Source: an uncultured Phascolarctobacterium sp. | GTDB lineage: Bacteria; Bacillota; Negativicutes; Acidaminococcales; Acidaminococcaceae | Direction: 5' to 3' | DNA length: 14,669 bases | Assembly: GCA_949287345.1 (NCBI GenBank) | Contig: CASEGD010000008.1 | Location: 1-14,669 of the forward strand | Program-made: the position numbers and the translations under genes | Notes under the pieces: generated by a model | The model's database searches: none | Told to the model about the DNA's origin: nothing | What the model saw: the letters and a program-made list of their open reading frames with translations, nothing else | In this document: piece by piece, positions 6,254 to 13,283 of the stretch | Layout of the letters: every line of letters starts with the position of its first letter | Position numbering within the stretch: the first letter of the stretch is position 1

Positions 6254-7573
6254 ATGAAACAAAAACTTACTTTTATGGAAATTTTGCCGATAGGCTTAAT
6301 GCTGTTTGCTTCGTTCTTTGGCGCGGGCAATTTAATCTTCCCGCCTGCGCTGGGGCAGTCGGCCGGCGTTAATTTTATATCGGCCGCAGCCGGATTTTGT
6401 ACAACCGGCGTAGGCATACCGCTTTTGGGCATTATCGCTATCGGCCTTTTGCGAGCTTCCAACCCGGAGGCTTTGGCGCTGCCAGTGCACCCCAAATTTG
6501 CCAAGCTTTTGATTGTGGTAACGGTGCTGACCATCGGGCCGTTTTTCGCTATCCCGCGTACGGCGGCGGTGTCGTTTGATGTCGGTATTCTGCCGTTTAT
6601 TTCGGCGGAGAACTACGATTTGGGCCTGGTGCTTTATTCACTGTTCTTTTTTGTGGTAACGTATTTTCTTTCCGTTAACCCTTCCAAAATTGTTGACTGG
6701 GTGGGCAAGGTTTTAACGCCGCTGCTGTTAATCAGCATTGCCATTTTGGTGGTGCAGGTGTTTATGAGCCCGATGGGCGCGCCGCAGCAGGCGGGCGGTT
6801 ATTACGCCACTATGCCGTACCTGAAGGGCTTTCAGGAAGGCTATTACACGATGGACCTTCTGGCAACGATGCTGTTCGGCACGGTTGTTATTGATTCCAT
6901 CAAGGTACGCGGCATCAGCGAAGGCAGCGTGCTGACGAAAACCTGCATTATGGCGGGCATTATTGCGGCGGTGCTTTTGGCGGCGATTTATTTTTCGCTG
7001 ACCTATACCGGCGCGACGAGCGTTGAAATTTTGGGTGTGTCCGATAACGGCGCAATTGCGCTTTCGGCTATTGCCAATTATTACATGGGCACGGCGGGCA
7101 ACGTGGTGCTGTGCCTGATGATTTTCTTTGCCTGCCTGACGACGAGTATCGGCCTGACGGTATCCGCCGGTGCTTATCTGGAAGGCGTTGTTAAAGGCAA
7201 AATGCAGTATCAGCGCATTGCCGCTGCCATTTGCATTTTCAGCTTTGCCGTTTCCAACGTGGGCTTAACCAAAATTATTTCCATGTCGGTGCCGGTGCTG
7301 TGCCTGCTCTATCCAATCGTTATTGTGCTGGTGCTGATGGCATTTATGCCGGTTAAGCGTGCCTGTGTGTACCGCAGCACTCTGGCGTTTACCATTGTGT
7401 TTGCCATTATCGACGGGCTGAACGCTGCCGGTGTGCCGCTGAAAGCTTTGGAAGCTACTTTAAAAGGCGTAATTCCTTTTTACGACGTCGGCTTCGGCTG
7501 GCTGGCTCCTTCCGTTGTCGGGCTTGTTATCGGCCTTGCGTACAGCATGGTTGTTAAAGAAAAAGAAGCATAA
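6254..7573 (+). CDS. brnQ: Branched-chain amino acid:cation symporter, LIVCS family
   Basis: This 439-aa polytopic inner-membrane protein has about 12 hydrophobic segments, the normal BrnQ length and topology. The first helix carries the conserved family block GLMLFASFFGAGNLIFPP (14-31). The second diagnostic block, GPFFAIPRT, lies at 95-103. The family imports leucine, isoleucine and valine with Na+ or H+. GGAG at 6245-6248 lies 5 nt before the ATG. The gap after the tyrS terminator is only 18 bp and I see no clear promoter there. Expression may depend on a promoter within the tyrS tail or on read-through. A terminator follows, so it is not co-transcribed with the defence genes except by leakage. 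Confidence 0.94.
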   Translation: MKQKLTFMEILPIGLMLFASFFGAGNLIFPPALGQSAGVNFISAAAGFCTTGVGIPLLGIIAIGLLRASNPEALALPVHPKFAKLLIVVTVLTIGPFFAIPRTAAVSFDVGILPFISAENYDLGLVLYSLFFFVVTYFLSVNPSKIVDWVGKVLTPLLLISIAILVVQVFMSPMGAPQQAGGYYATMPYLKGFQEGYYTMDLLATMLFGTVVIDSIKVRGISEGSVLTKTCIMAGIIAAVLLAAIYFSLTYTGATSVEILGVSDNGAIALSAIANYYMGTAGNVVLCLMIFFACLTTSIGLTVSAGAYLEGVVKGKMQYQRIAAAICIFSFAVSNVGLTKIISMSVPVLCLLYPIVIVLVLMAFMPVKRACVYRSTLAFTIVFAIIDGLNAAGVPLKALEATLKGVIPFYDVGFGWLAPSVVGLVIGLAYSMVVKEKEA

Positions 7574-7578
7574 AATTT

Positions 7579-7612
7579 TCCGCAGTTGTTTTAACGCAGC
7601 TGCGGATTTTTT
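7579..7612 (+). terminator. Rho-independent terminator of brnQ
   Basis: The stem TCCGCAG/CTGCGGA (7579-7585 with 7600-7606) extends by three further pairs, one of them G-U, to an 8-nt loop. T6 follows at 7607-7612. Confidence 0.88.
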
Positions 7613-7639
7613 ATTTGCGGGGCAAATTTTGGGCAGATG

Positions 7640-7648
7640 TGGTAAAAT
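7640..7648 (+). promoter_or_regulatory. Candidate extended -10 promoter of the Septu operon
   Basis: TG-G-TAAAAT (7640-7648) is the best -10-like element in the 66 bp between the brnQ terminator and ptuA. No good -35 is present at 16-18 nt. The start would be near 7655, leaving a leader of about 24 nt with a G-rich ribosome binding site (GGGGTGGG, 7668-7675). Confidence 0.35.
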
Positions 7649-7678
7649 AAAAACAGATAGTAAAAGCGGGGTGGGCGT

Positions 7679-9040
7679 ATGTATATTTCAAAACTGTATC
7701 TCGAAAACTTCCGTTGTTATGATAAATTTGAAATTGATTTTGATAAGGATTTGACGGTTATCGTCGCTGAAAACGGGCAGGGTAAAACTGCCATCCTCGA
7801 TGCGGTGGCGATCGCTTTGGGACCATACCTTTCCTGCTTTGCGGACGGCAAGGCGCGCAATATCCACGAAACGGATGTGCGCCAGACGGTGGAAACCGCC
7901 GGTAAAACGCAGCTGGAAATTCTGCGCATGAAAAGCCAGTACCCGGTAATTATCGGCGCGGAAGGCGATGTTGACGGTGCTAAAATAAAATGGCAGCGCG
8001 AGCTGAACAACGCCAAAGGCCGCACGACGATGCAGCATGCCAAAACGCTGTCCGGCTACGGCCGCCGCATTGTGGAAGCCCTGCGCGCCAAAGACGACAA
8101 CAATGTGGTGCTGCCGGTAATTGCTTATTACGGCACGGGGCGTATGTGGAACGACAGCAAGCTGCGCAACACGCTGAAAAATATCGACCTTGAACGCAGC
8201 AGCGGTTATACGGATTGCCTTGAATCGACGTCGTCCTATGTTAATTTTGGGCACTGGGTAAAATATGCCGTAATGAGCGCGATGGAAATTGAGCGTATTA
8301 TCGCCGAAAGGCATTTGAATGAAAAAAACCCCTACCGCGAAGTTTTTAAAGCCGTGGAGCAGGCGATTGTAACCTGTATTGGCAGCATGGGCTGGACTGA
8401 CATTGATTACAGCTTTATGCGCCAGAACCTTGTGTTAAAGCATAAAACGCGCGGCATTTTGCCGATAGAAGCACTCAGCGACGGCGCGCGCAGCGTCATC
8501 AGCATGGTGGCGGATTTAAGCTACCGTATGGTGCGCCTGAACCCGGACCTTGGCATTAATGCCGTTTTGCAGACGCCGGGCATTGTGCTGATTGACGAGG
8601 TTGACATGCATCTGCATCCTTCGTGGCAGCAGACGGTGCTGTATGATTTGCGCAAGGCGTTCCCGCTGGTGCAGTTTATTGTTACCACGCACAGCCCGCA
8701 GGTGCTTACCACCGTGCCGCCGGAATGTATCCGCGCGCTGCGTTGGGACAACGATTTGATAGATATTTACCAGCCGGACTTTTCGCTCGGCGCGGAAAGC
8801 TACCAGCTTTTGAAGGATATCCAGAACGTCGACGCAAGGCCGCAGTGCGTGCCGGTTGTAAAAGAACTGAAGCGTTATCTGGACCTGGTCAGCGAGGACA
8901 AGTGGGATTGCCACGAGGCGCTGGAGCTGCGCAAAAAGCTGGACAAATGGGCGGCAGGGCGCGAGCCTGCGCTGCTGCGTGCGGATATGGATATCAGAAT
9001 GCGTTCCTTCAGGAGGAAGCAGCATGAAAAGAATCTTTAA
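7679..9040 (+). CDS. ptuA: Septu anti-phage system ATPase PtuA (SMC/ABC-type AAA ATPase)
   Basis: This 453-aa soluble ATPase has an SMC/RecF-like N-terminus (MYISKLYLENFRCYDKFEID). Walker A is AENGQGKT (30-37), with Ala in place of the usual first Gly. The ABC signature LSDGAR lies at 267-271 and onward, Walker B LIDEVDMHLHP at 304-314 with Glu307 as the likely catalytic base, and the switch histidine at His338 in TTHSP. Between Walker A and signature is a roughly 200-residue insertion with helical stretches rather than a long coiled coil. The C-terminus (LRADMDIRMRSFRR) is the kind of tail seen on ATPases paired with TIGR02646 HNH proteins. By family knowledge PtuA is the nucleotide-sensing subunit that assembles with and controls the PtuB nuclease. 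Its last 17 nt overlap ptuB. OLD-type Toprim and reverse-transcriptase domains are absent. Confidence 0.88.
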   Translation: MYISKLYLENFRCYDKFEIDFDKDLTVIVAENGQGKTAILDAVAIALGPYLSCFADGKARNIHETDVRQTVETAGKTQLEILRMKSQYPVIIGAEGDVDGAKIKWQRELNNAKGRTTMQHAKTLSGYGRRIVEALRAKDDNNVVLPVIAYYGTGRMWNDSKLRNTLKNIDLERSSGYTDCLESTSSYVNFGHWVKYAVMSAMEIERIIAERHLNEKNPYREVFKAVEQAIVTCIGSMGWTDIDYSFMRQNLVLKHKTRGILPIEALSDGARSVISMVADLSYRMVRLNPDLGINAVLQTPGIVLIDEVDMHLHPSWQQTVLYDLRKAFPLVQFIVTTHSPQVLTTVPPECIRALRWDNDLIDIYQPDFSLGAESYQLLKDIQNVDARPQCVPVVKELKRYLDLVSEDKWDCHEALELRKKLDKWAAGREPALLRADMDIRMRSFRRKQHEKNL

Positions 9041-9803
9041 AAATCCGGAAGCGCCGGAAGCGCTGCGCGAATTTGCAGAGCAGTACCCGGACGAAACGTG
9101 GGAGCATTTCCGCCGTGCCAACCGCCGCGGCTACCGCGAGGTTAAAAGGCAGCTTTTAGAGGACCAGCACGGTTTGTGCGCTTATTGTGAAATAAATATT
9201 AAATTTGCCGATGAGGAAGGCGAAGTGGACGACTTCCGCGTGGAGCATTTCTTTCCCAAAAGCGAAACGGATTTTGCCGTGCACAATTACCATCTGGACT
9301 GGCAGAATCTTTTAGGCGTATGCCACGGCGGCAGCCAGCCGAATGTGGAGGATGCTGACGTGCGCTTTTCGCGCCGCAAGATTGACCGCAGCTGTGACGT
9401 GCCCAAGGGCGGAAAACCGATAAATGAGCGCATATTAAACCCGCTGGAGATACCGGCCGATGTGCGTATTTACCGTTACGCCGCGCACACCGGACGCATG
9501 ATTGTCGATGAAGATACCTGCCCACCGGAATTGCAGCGCAAGGCGCGCAACACGATACGTGAGCTGAACCTTAATGCCCCGCGCTTAATGCGTATGCGGC
9601 GCGAGGTTATCACCGTATTGCAGGACGAAATTGAAAATGCGCTGGCTGCCGGTGTGGAAATGGAAGATTTTTTAACCATCCTTGCCGAAAACTTTTTGCT
9701 GCCGGACGACAACGGCAACTGCCAGGCTTTCTTTTCGTTAATCCGCTGGTTTTTAGGCCCGGCGGCGGAAAATATTTTAAGTGAACATGGCTATGCAATT
9801 TAA
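9024..9803 (+). CDS. ptuB: Septu anti-phage system HNH nuclease PtuB (TIGR02646-type)
   Basis: This 259-aa protein carries an HNH core. It has a zinc-binding CAYC (52-55), then the catalytic RVEHFFPKS (72-80) with His75 as the likely general base. LDWQNLLGVCHGG (91-103), with conserved Trp93, Asn95, Cys100 and His101, and Cys124 in the next turn complete the core. INERILNPLE (133-142) is typical of the TIGR02646 family of retron/Septu HNH nucleases. The remaining 120 residues are helical and may be the dimer or PtuA-binding part. The start at 9024 is set by AGGAGG at 9011-9016, inside the end of ptuA, so the two subunits are translationally coupled. In studied systems PtuB cleaves DNA once released from PtuA control. 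A terminator follows directly. Confidence 0.88.
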   Translation: MKRIFKNPEAPEALREFAEQYPDETWEHFRRANRRGYREVKRQLLEDQHGLCAYCEINIKFADEEGEVDDFRVEHFFPKSETDFAVHNYHLDWQNLLGVCHGGSQPNVEDADVRFSRRKIDRSCDVPKGGKPINERILNPLEIPADVRIYRYAAHTGRMIVDEDTCPPELQRKARNTIRELNLNAPRLMRMRREVITVLQDEIENALAAGVEMEDFLTILAENFLLPDDNGNCQAFFSLIRWFLGPAAENILSEHGYAI

Positions 9804-9805
9804 TA

Positions 9806-9838
9806 AAATCCTGCTTAACAGGCAGGATTTTTGTTTTT
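9806..9838 (+). terminator. Rho-independent terminator of the Septu operon
   Basis: The 9-bp perfect stem AAATCCTGC/GCAGGATTT (9806-9814 with 9822-9830) has loop TTAACAG, followed by TTGTTTTT. It begins 3 nt after the ptuB stop. Confidence 0.92.
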
Positions 9839-9889
9839 AAAATAGAAAATATATAAGTCATGAAATTTATGCTGACGGGGAGAGATACG

Positions 9890-11263
9890 ATGGAACTGAG
9901 TAAAAAAGCCTTTAAAGCCTATGATATACGCGGCATTGTGCCGCAGGAGGTTAACGCGGAGCTTGCTTACCGTGTTGGCCGTGTATTTGCCGCCATGTTT
10001 GCGGCAGAAAGTGTCGTTGTCGGCCATGATATCCGCCTGACGGGTCCGGAAATTGCTGCGGCAGCGATTGAAGGGCTGCGCGACGGCGGTTGCACTGTGT
10101 ACGATATCGGCGAGTGCGGCACGGAGATGGTTTATTTTGCCACGGCGCATTTAAAAACGGACGGCGGCATTATGGTAACCGCCAGCCACAACCCAAAGGA
10201 TTACAACGGCATGAAGCTGGTACGCAGCGGCGCAAGGCCGATTTCTGCCGATACGGGCCTGATGGAAATTTGCGAAATGGCTACGGAAGACGGCGAATTT
10301 CCGCACGTTGTGGTTGCGGGTAAGCAGCGCGGCGAGCTGATTAAAAAAGACATTATGCCCGAATATATTGAGCATCTGTTAAGCTATATTGACGTTAAAA
10401 ATTTGAAGCCGCTGAAGATTGTGGCAAACCCCGGCAACGGCGGCGCAGACCCTGTACTGGCAGAAATTGCCAAACACCTGCCGTTTGAATTTGTAAAGAT
10501 GAATGAAACTCCGGACGGCAGCTTCCCCAACGGCGTACCGAACCCGCTTTTGGAGCATAACCGCGCCGTAACGGCGGATAAGGTGCTGGCTGAAAAGGCA
10601 GACCTTGGCATTGCTTGGGACGGCGATTTTGACCGTTGCTTCTTCTTTGACGAAAAGGGCGAATTTATCGAAGGTTATTACATTGTCGGGCTGTTGGCAG
10701 CGGCATTTTTAAAGAAACTGCCGGGCAGCAAAATTATGTATGACCCGCGCCTGACTTGGAGTACGGAAGAAATCATCGCCGAAAAAGGCGGCGTGCCCGT
10801 GCGCTGCAAAAGCGGCCATGCTTTTATGAAAGAGTGCATGCGCCAGAATGACGTTGTTTACGGCGGAGAGATGAGCGCGCACCATTACTTCCGCAAATTT
10901 TCGTACTGTGACAGCGGTATGCTGCCGTGGCTTCTGGTAACGGAACTGATGTGCTGCGAAGGCAAAAAACTTTCGGAGCTTGTCGGCGAGCGCATGGAAA
11001 AATTCCCGTGCAGCGGCGAAATCAACCGCAAGGTTGAAGACAGCAAAGCCGTTTTGGCGGCGATTGAAGCAAAATATGCAGAGGGCGGCAAGGTTGACAA
11101 GCTGGACGGCCTGAGCATTGAATATGATAACTGGCGCTTTAACGTAAGGGTTTCCAATACGGAGCCTGTTATGCGCCTGAACGTGGAAACACGCGGCGAC
11201 AAAACGCTGCTAAAAGAAAAAACGCAGGAACTTTTGGCCGTTATCGGCGGAGAAGAAGCATAA
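9890..11263 (+). CDS. Phosphoglucomutase/phosphomannomutase (alpha-D-phosphohexomutase family)
   Basis: This 457-aa cytosolic enzyme interconverts hexose 6-phosphate and hexose 1-phosphate. All four active-site loops are present. They are the phosphoserine loop TASHNP with Ser99, the Mg2+ loop DGDFDR (244-249), the sugar-recognition loop GEMSAHH (326-332), and the phosphate-binding loop RVSNTEP (420-426). GEMSAHH is the bacterial PMM/PGM form, so mannose and glucose phosphates are both possible substrates. The galU and galE genes downstream favour a glucose-1-phosphate role here. GGGGAGAG at 9877-9884 points to the ATG at 9890. An in-frame ATG at 9860 would add ten residues not seen in the family, and the YDIRGIVP start motif falls correctly from 9890. 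An AT-rich TATATAAG at 9850-9857 may be the -10, but no good -35 is visible. Confidence 0.94.
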   Translation: MELSKKAFKAYDIRGIVPQEVNAELAYRVGRVFAAMFAAESVVVGHDIRLTGPEIAAAAIEGLRDGGCTVYDIGECGTEMVYFATAHLKTDGGIMVTASHNPKDYNGMKLVRSGARPISADTGLMEICEMATEDGEFPHVVVAGKQRGELIKKDIMPEYIEHLLSYIDVKNLKPLKIVANPGNGGADPVLAEIAKHLPFEFVKMNETPDGSFPNGVPNPLLEHNRAVTADKVLAEKADLGIAWDGDFDRCFFFDEKGEFIEGYYIVGLLAAAFLKKLPGSKIMYDPRLTWSTEEIIAEKGGVPVRCKSGHAFMKECMRQNDVVYGGEMSAHHYFRKFSYCDSGMLPWLLVTELMCCEGKKLSELVGERMEKFPCSGEINRKVEDSKAVLAAIEAKYAEGGKVDKLDGLSIEYDNWRFNVRVSNTEPVMRLNVETRGDKTLLKEKTQELLAVIGGEEA

Positions 11264-11275
11264 GGGGAGATTGAA

Positions 11276-12163
11276 ATGACAACGATTAAACCAGTCCGCA
11301 AGGCGGTAATACCGGCAGCCGGTTTGGGCACGCGCTTTTTGCCCGCTACCAAGGCAACGCCGAAGGAAATGCTGCCGATTGTGGACAAGCCGACCATTCA
11401 GTATATTATTGAAGAAGCGCTGGCTTCCGGCATTGAAGATATTATTATCATCAGCGGTAAGGGCAAACGCTCCATTGAGGATCATTTTGACCGCAACATG
11501 GAGCTGGAAATGAGCCTTGAAGCAAGCGGCAAATTTGAACAGCTGGAAATGGTGCGCCGCATTTCGGAAATCAACCTGCACTATATCCGCCAAAAGGAAC
11601 CGCGCGGACTGGGACATGCAATTTTGTGCGCCCGCCGCTTTATCGGCGATGAGCCGTTTGCGGTTTTGCTGGGCGACGACGTTGTGGACAGCGAAAAACC
11701 GGCACTGAAACAGCTGATTGATGTGTACGACCGCCGCGGTTTCAGCGTTTTGGGCGTGCAGGAGGTTGCGCCGGAGAAGGTTTCCAGCTACGGCATTATT
11801 GACAGCGTGCCGACGGAAGAAGACCGCACCTACACCGTGCGCGATATGGTGGAAAAACCGGCGCAGGAAGAAGCGCCTTCGCGCCTTGCGGTTTTGGGAC
11901 GCTACATTATTACGCCGGAAATTTTTGATATTCTGGAAAACACGCCTCCGGGACGTGGCAACGAAATTCAGCTGACGGATGCTTTGCGCGTGCTGGCCAA
12001 ACAACAGCCGATGTATGCTTACAATTTTGAAGGCCGCCGCTACGACGTGGGCGACAAGCAGGGCTTTATTGAAGCAACGGTGGAGTTTGCGTTGAAACGC
12101 CCGGAAATGCGCGGCAAGCTGCTGGAATATTTAGCGCATATTGTTGAAGCAAACAAGGAGTAA
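11276..12163 (+). CDS. galU: UTP--glucose-1-phosphate uridylyltransferase
   Basis: This 295-aa nucleotidyltransferase makes UDP-glucose from UTP and glucose 1-phosphate. The signature [20 protein letters not shown] lies at 13-32, GLGHAI at 111-116 binds the nucleotide, GDD at 133-135 binds metal, VEKP at 192-195 contains the conserved lysine, and [11 protein letters not shown] lies at 226-236. The length is that of bacterial GalU. A GGGGAG ribosome binding site overlaps the end of the mutase gene region; the genes are 12 bp apart, so substrate is passed along an operon. The product feeds GalE next door and surface-glycan glycosyltransferases. Confidence 0.96.
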   Translation: MTTIKPVRKAVIPAAGLGTRFLPATKATPKEMLPIVDKPTIQYIIEEALASGIEDIIIISGKGKRSIEDHFDRNMELEMSLEASGKFEQLEMVRRISEINLHYIRQKEPRGLGHAILCARRFIGDEPFAVLLGDDVVDSEKPALKQLIDVYDRRGFSVLGVQEVAPEKVSSYGIIDSVPTEEDRTYTVRDMVEKPAQEEAPSRLAVLGRYIITPEIFDILENTPPGRGNEIQLTDALRVLAKQQPMYAYNFEGRRYDVGDKQGFIEATVEFALKRPEMRGKLLEYLAHIVEANKE

Positions 12164-12167
12164 CGGC

Positions 12168-13160
12168 ATGAATGTTTTAGTAACCGGCGGCGCGGGCTAT
12201 ATCGGCTCGCACGTTGTTAATGTTTTAAAAAAAGAAGCAGGCTTTACGCCGATAGTGTACGATAATTTTTCCACCGGACACCCGGAAGCTGTTGCTGACG
12301 ATGTGCAGCTGGTGGAGGGAGATATCCGCGACATTGAATTTACCAAGCATGTAATGGCGCAGTTTGAAATTGACGCCGTTATCCATTTTGCTGCAAGCAG
12401 CTTGGTTGGCGAAAGCATGAGCGACCCGGCTAAATATTATGTGAACAACGTGGAAGGCTCGCTGCATTTGTTGCAGGCAATGAAGCAATCCGGCGTGGAT
12501 TACATTGTTTTCAGCAGCACGGCAGCGGTGTACGGTGAACCTGCCAAAACGCCGATTTGCGAAGATTTTGCCACCCAGCCGACCAATGTTTACGGCCGCA
12601 CAAAACTTGTTATTGAAGGCATGCTGAAGGATTACGCCATGGCTTACGGCATGCGCTATGTGGCACTGCGCTATTTTAATGCGGCGGGCGCATCGCTGAC
12701 GGAGGACATCGGCGAGGACCATCATCCGGAAACGCATTTAATTCCGCTGATTTTAAAAACGGCGCAGGGCGTACGCGCTAAGGTATCCATTTTTGGTACG
12801 GATTACCCGACGCCGGACGGCACCTGCCTGCGCGATTACATCCACGTTGAGGATTTGGCAACGGCACATGTGCTGGCGTTGAAACATCTGGTGAACGGCG
12901 GCGACAGCAGGATTTATAATCTCGGCAGCGAGCATGGTTTCAGTGTGCGTGAGATTATTGAAACTGCCAAACGCGTTACCGGCGTCGATTTTGCGGTAGC
13001 GGAAGAAGCACGCCGCAGCGGCGATCCGGCAGTGCTGGTGGCAAGCAGCGAAAAAATCCGCAGCGAGCTTGGCTGGCAGCCGCAGCACAGCACCGTTGAA
13101 GAAATTATCAAGACGGCGTGGAAATGGCATCAGGGACATCCGAACGGCTATAACGGCTAA
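12168..13160 (+). CDS. galE: UDP-glucose 4-epimerase
   Basis: This 330-aa short-chain-dehydrogenase-type enzyme interconverts UDP-glucose and UDP-galactose with bound NAD. TGGAGYIG (6-13) is the nucleotide-binding turn, DNFSTGH (32-38) follows strand 2, and GDIRD lies at 51-55. Catalytic SST (116-118, with Ser117) and the Y142xxxK146 pair in VYGRTK complete the active site. RYFNAAGA (168-175) and LRDYIHVEDLA (221-231) are GalE hallmarks. The start at 12168 follows AAGGAG at 12155-12160, which lies within the last codons of galU; the genes are 4 bp apart and likely coupled. An upstream in-frame start at 12141 would overlap galU and precede that site. It is the last gene of the mutase-galU-galE operon. 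Confidence 0.96.
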   Translation: MNVLVTGGAGYIGSHVVNVLKKEAGFTPIVYDNFSTGHPEAVADDVQLVEGDIRDIEFTKHVMAQFEIDAVIHFAASSLVGESMSDPAKYYVNNVEGSLHLLQAMKQSGVDYIVFSSTAAVYGEPAKTPICEDFATQPTNVYGRTKLVIEGMLKDYAMAYGMRYVALRYFNAAGASLTEDIGEDHHPETHLIPLILKTAQGVRAKVSIFGTDYPTPDGTCLRDYIHVEDLATAHVLALKHLVNGGDSRIYNLGSEHGFSVREIIETAKRVTGVDFAVAEEARRSGDPAVLVASSEKIRSELGWQPQHSTVEEIIKTAWKWHQGHPNGYNG

Positions 13161-13178
13161 AAGTAAAATAAAAATTTT

Positions 13179-13216
13179 AATAACACAGGCATCTTGCGGT
13201 GCTTGTGTTATTTTTT
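13179..13216 (+). terminator. Rho-independent terminator of the mutase-galU-galE operon
   Basis: The 13-bp stem (13179-13191 with 13200-13212, AATAACACA pairing TGTGTTATT plus a G-U and three more pairs) has an 8-nt loop and ends in a T6 run (13211-13216). Confidence 0.88.
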
Positions 13217-13238
13217 GCTTTGCAGGGCGGGCTTTTTT

Positions 13239-13247
13239 TGATATAAT
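13239..13247 (+). promoter_or_regulatory. Extended -10 promoter of the ABC-F gene
   Basis: TG-A-TATAAT (13239-13247) is an extended -10 with a perfect hexamer. A weak -35 (TTTGCA, 13219-13224) lies 17 nt upstream. The leader to the ATG at 13284 is about 30 nt, with GAGGATGA at 13273-13280 as ribosome binding site. No attenuator of the kind that controls antibiotic-resistance ABC-F genes fits in that space. Confidence 0.65.
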
Positions 13248-13283
13248 AGCAATTCGAGAACATCAGGAAACAGAGGATGAAGC

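Noticed and set aside
7574..7678. Retron msr-msd RNA or short regulatory RNA upstream of the ATPase-HNH pair
   Set aside because: The only clear structure is the brnQ terminator, and the remaining 66 bp hold no stable long hairpin or inverted-repeat pair.
7688..8314. Minus-strand open frame of 208 codons inside ptuA
   Set aside because: It is a shadow of ptuA, with low-complexity composition, no start signal and no promoter.
8516..9121. Minus-strand open frame of 201 codons across the ptuA-ptuB junction, considered as an antitoxin-like third gene
   Set aside because: Both sense genes are well supported through this stretch, and the antisense product has no recognisable domain or ribosome binding site.
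11210..12004. Long open frame on the minus strand (264 codons) across the end of the mutase gene and galU
   Set aside because: It is antisense to two unmistakable enzymes, has no ribosome binding site, and its His/Asn/Arg-rich product matches no family. It arises from the codon bias of the genes opposite.
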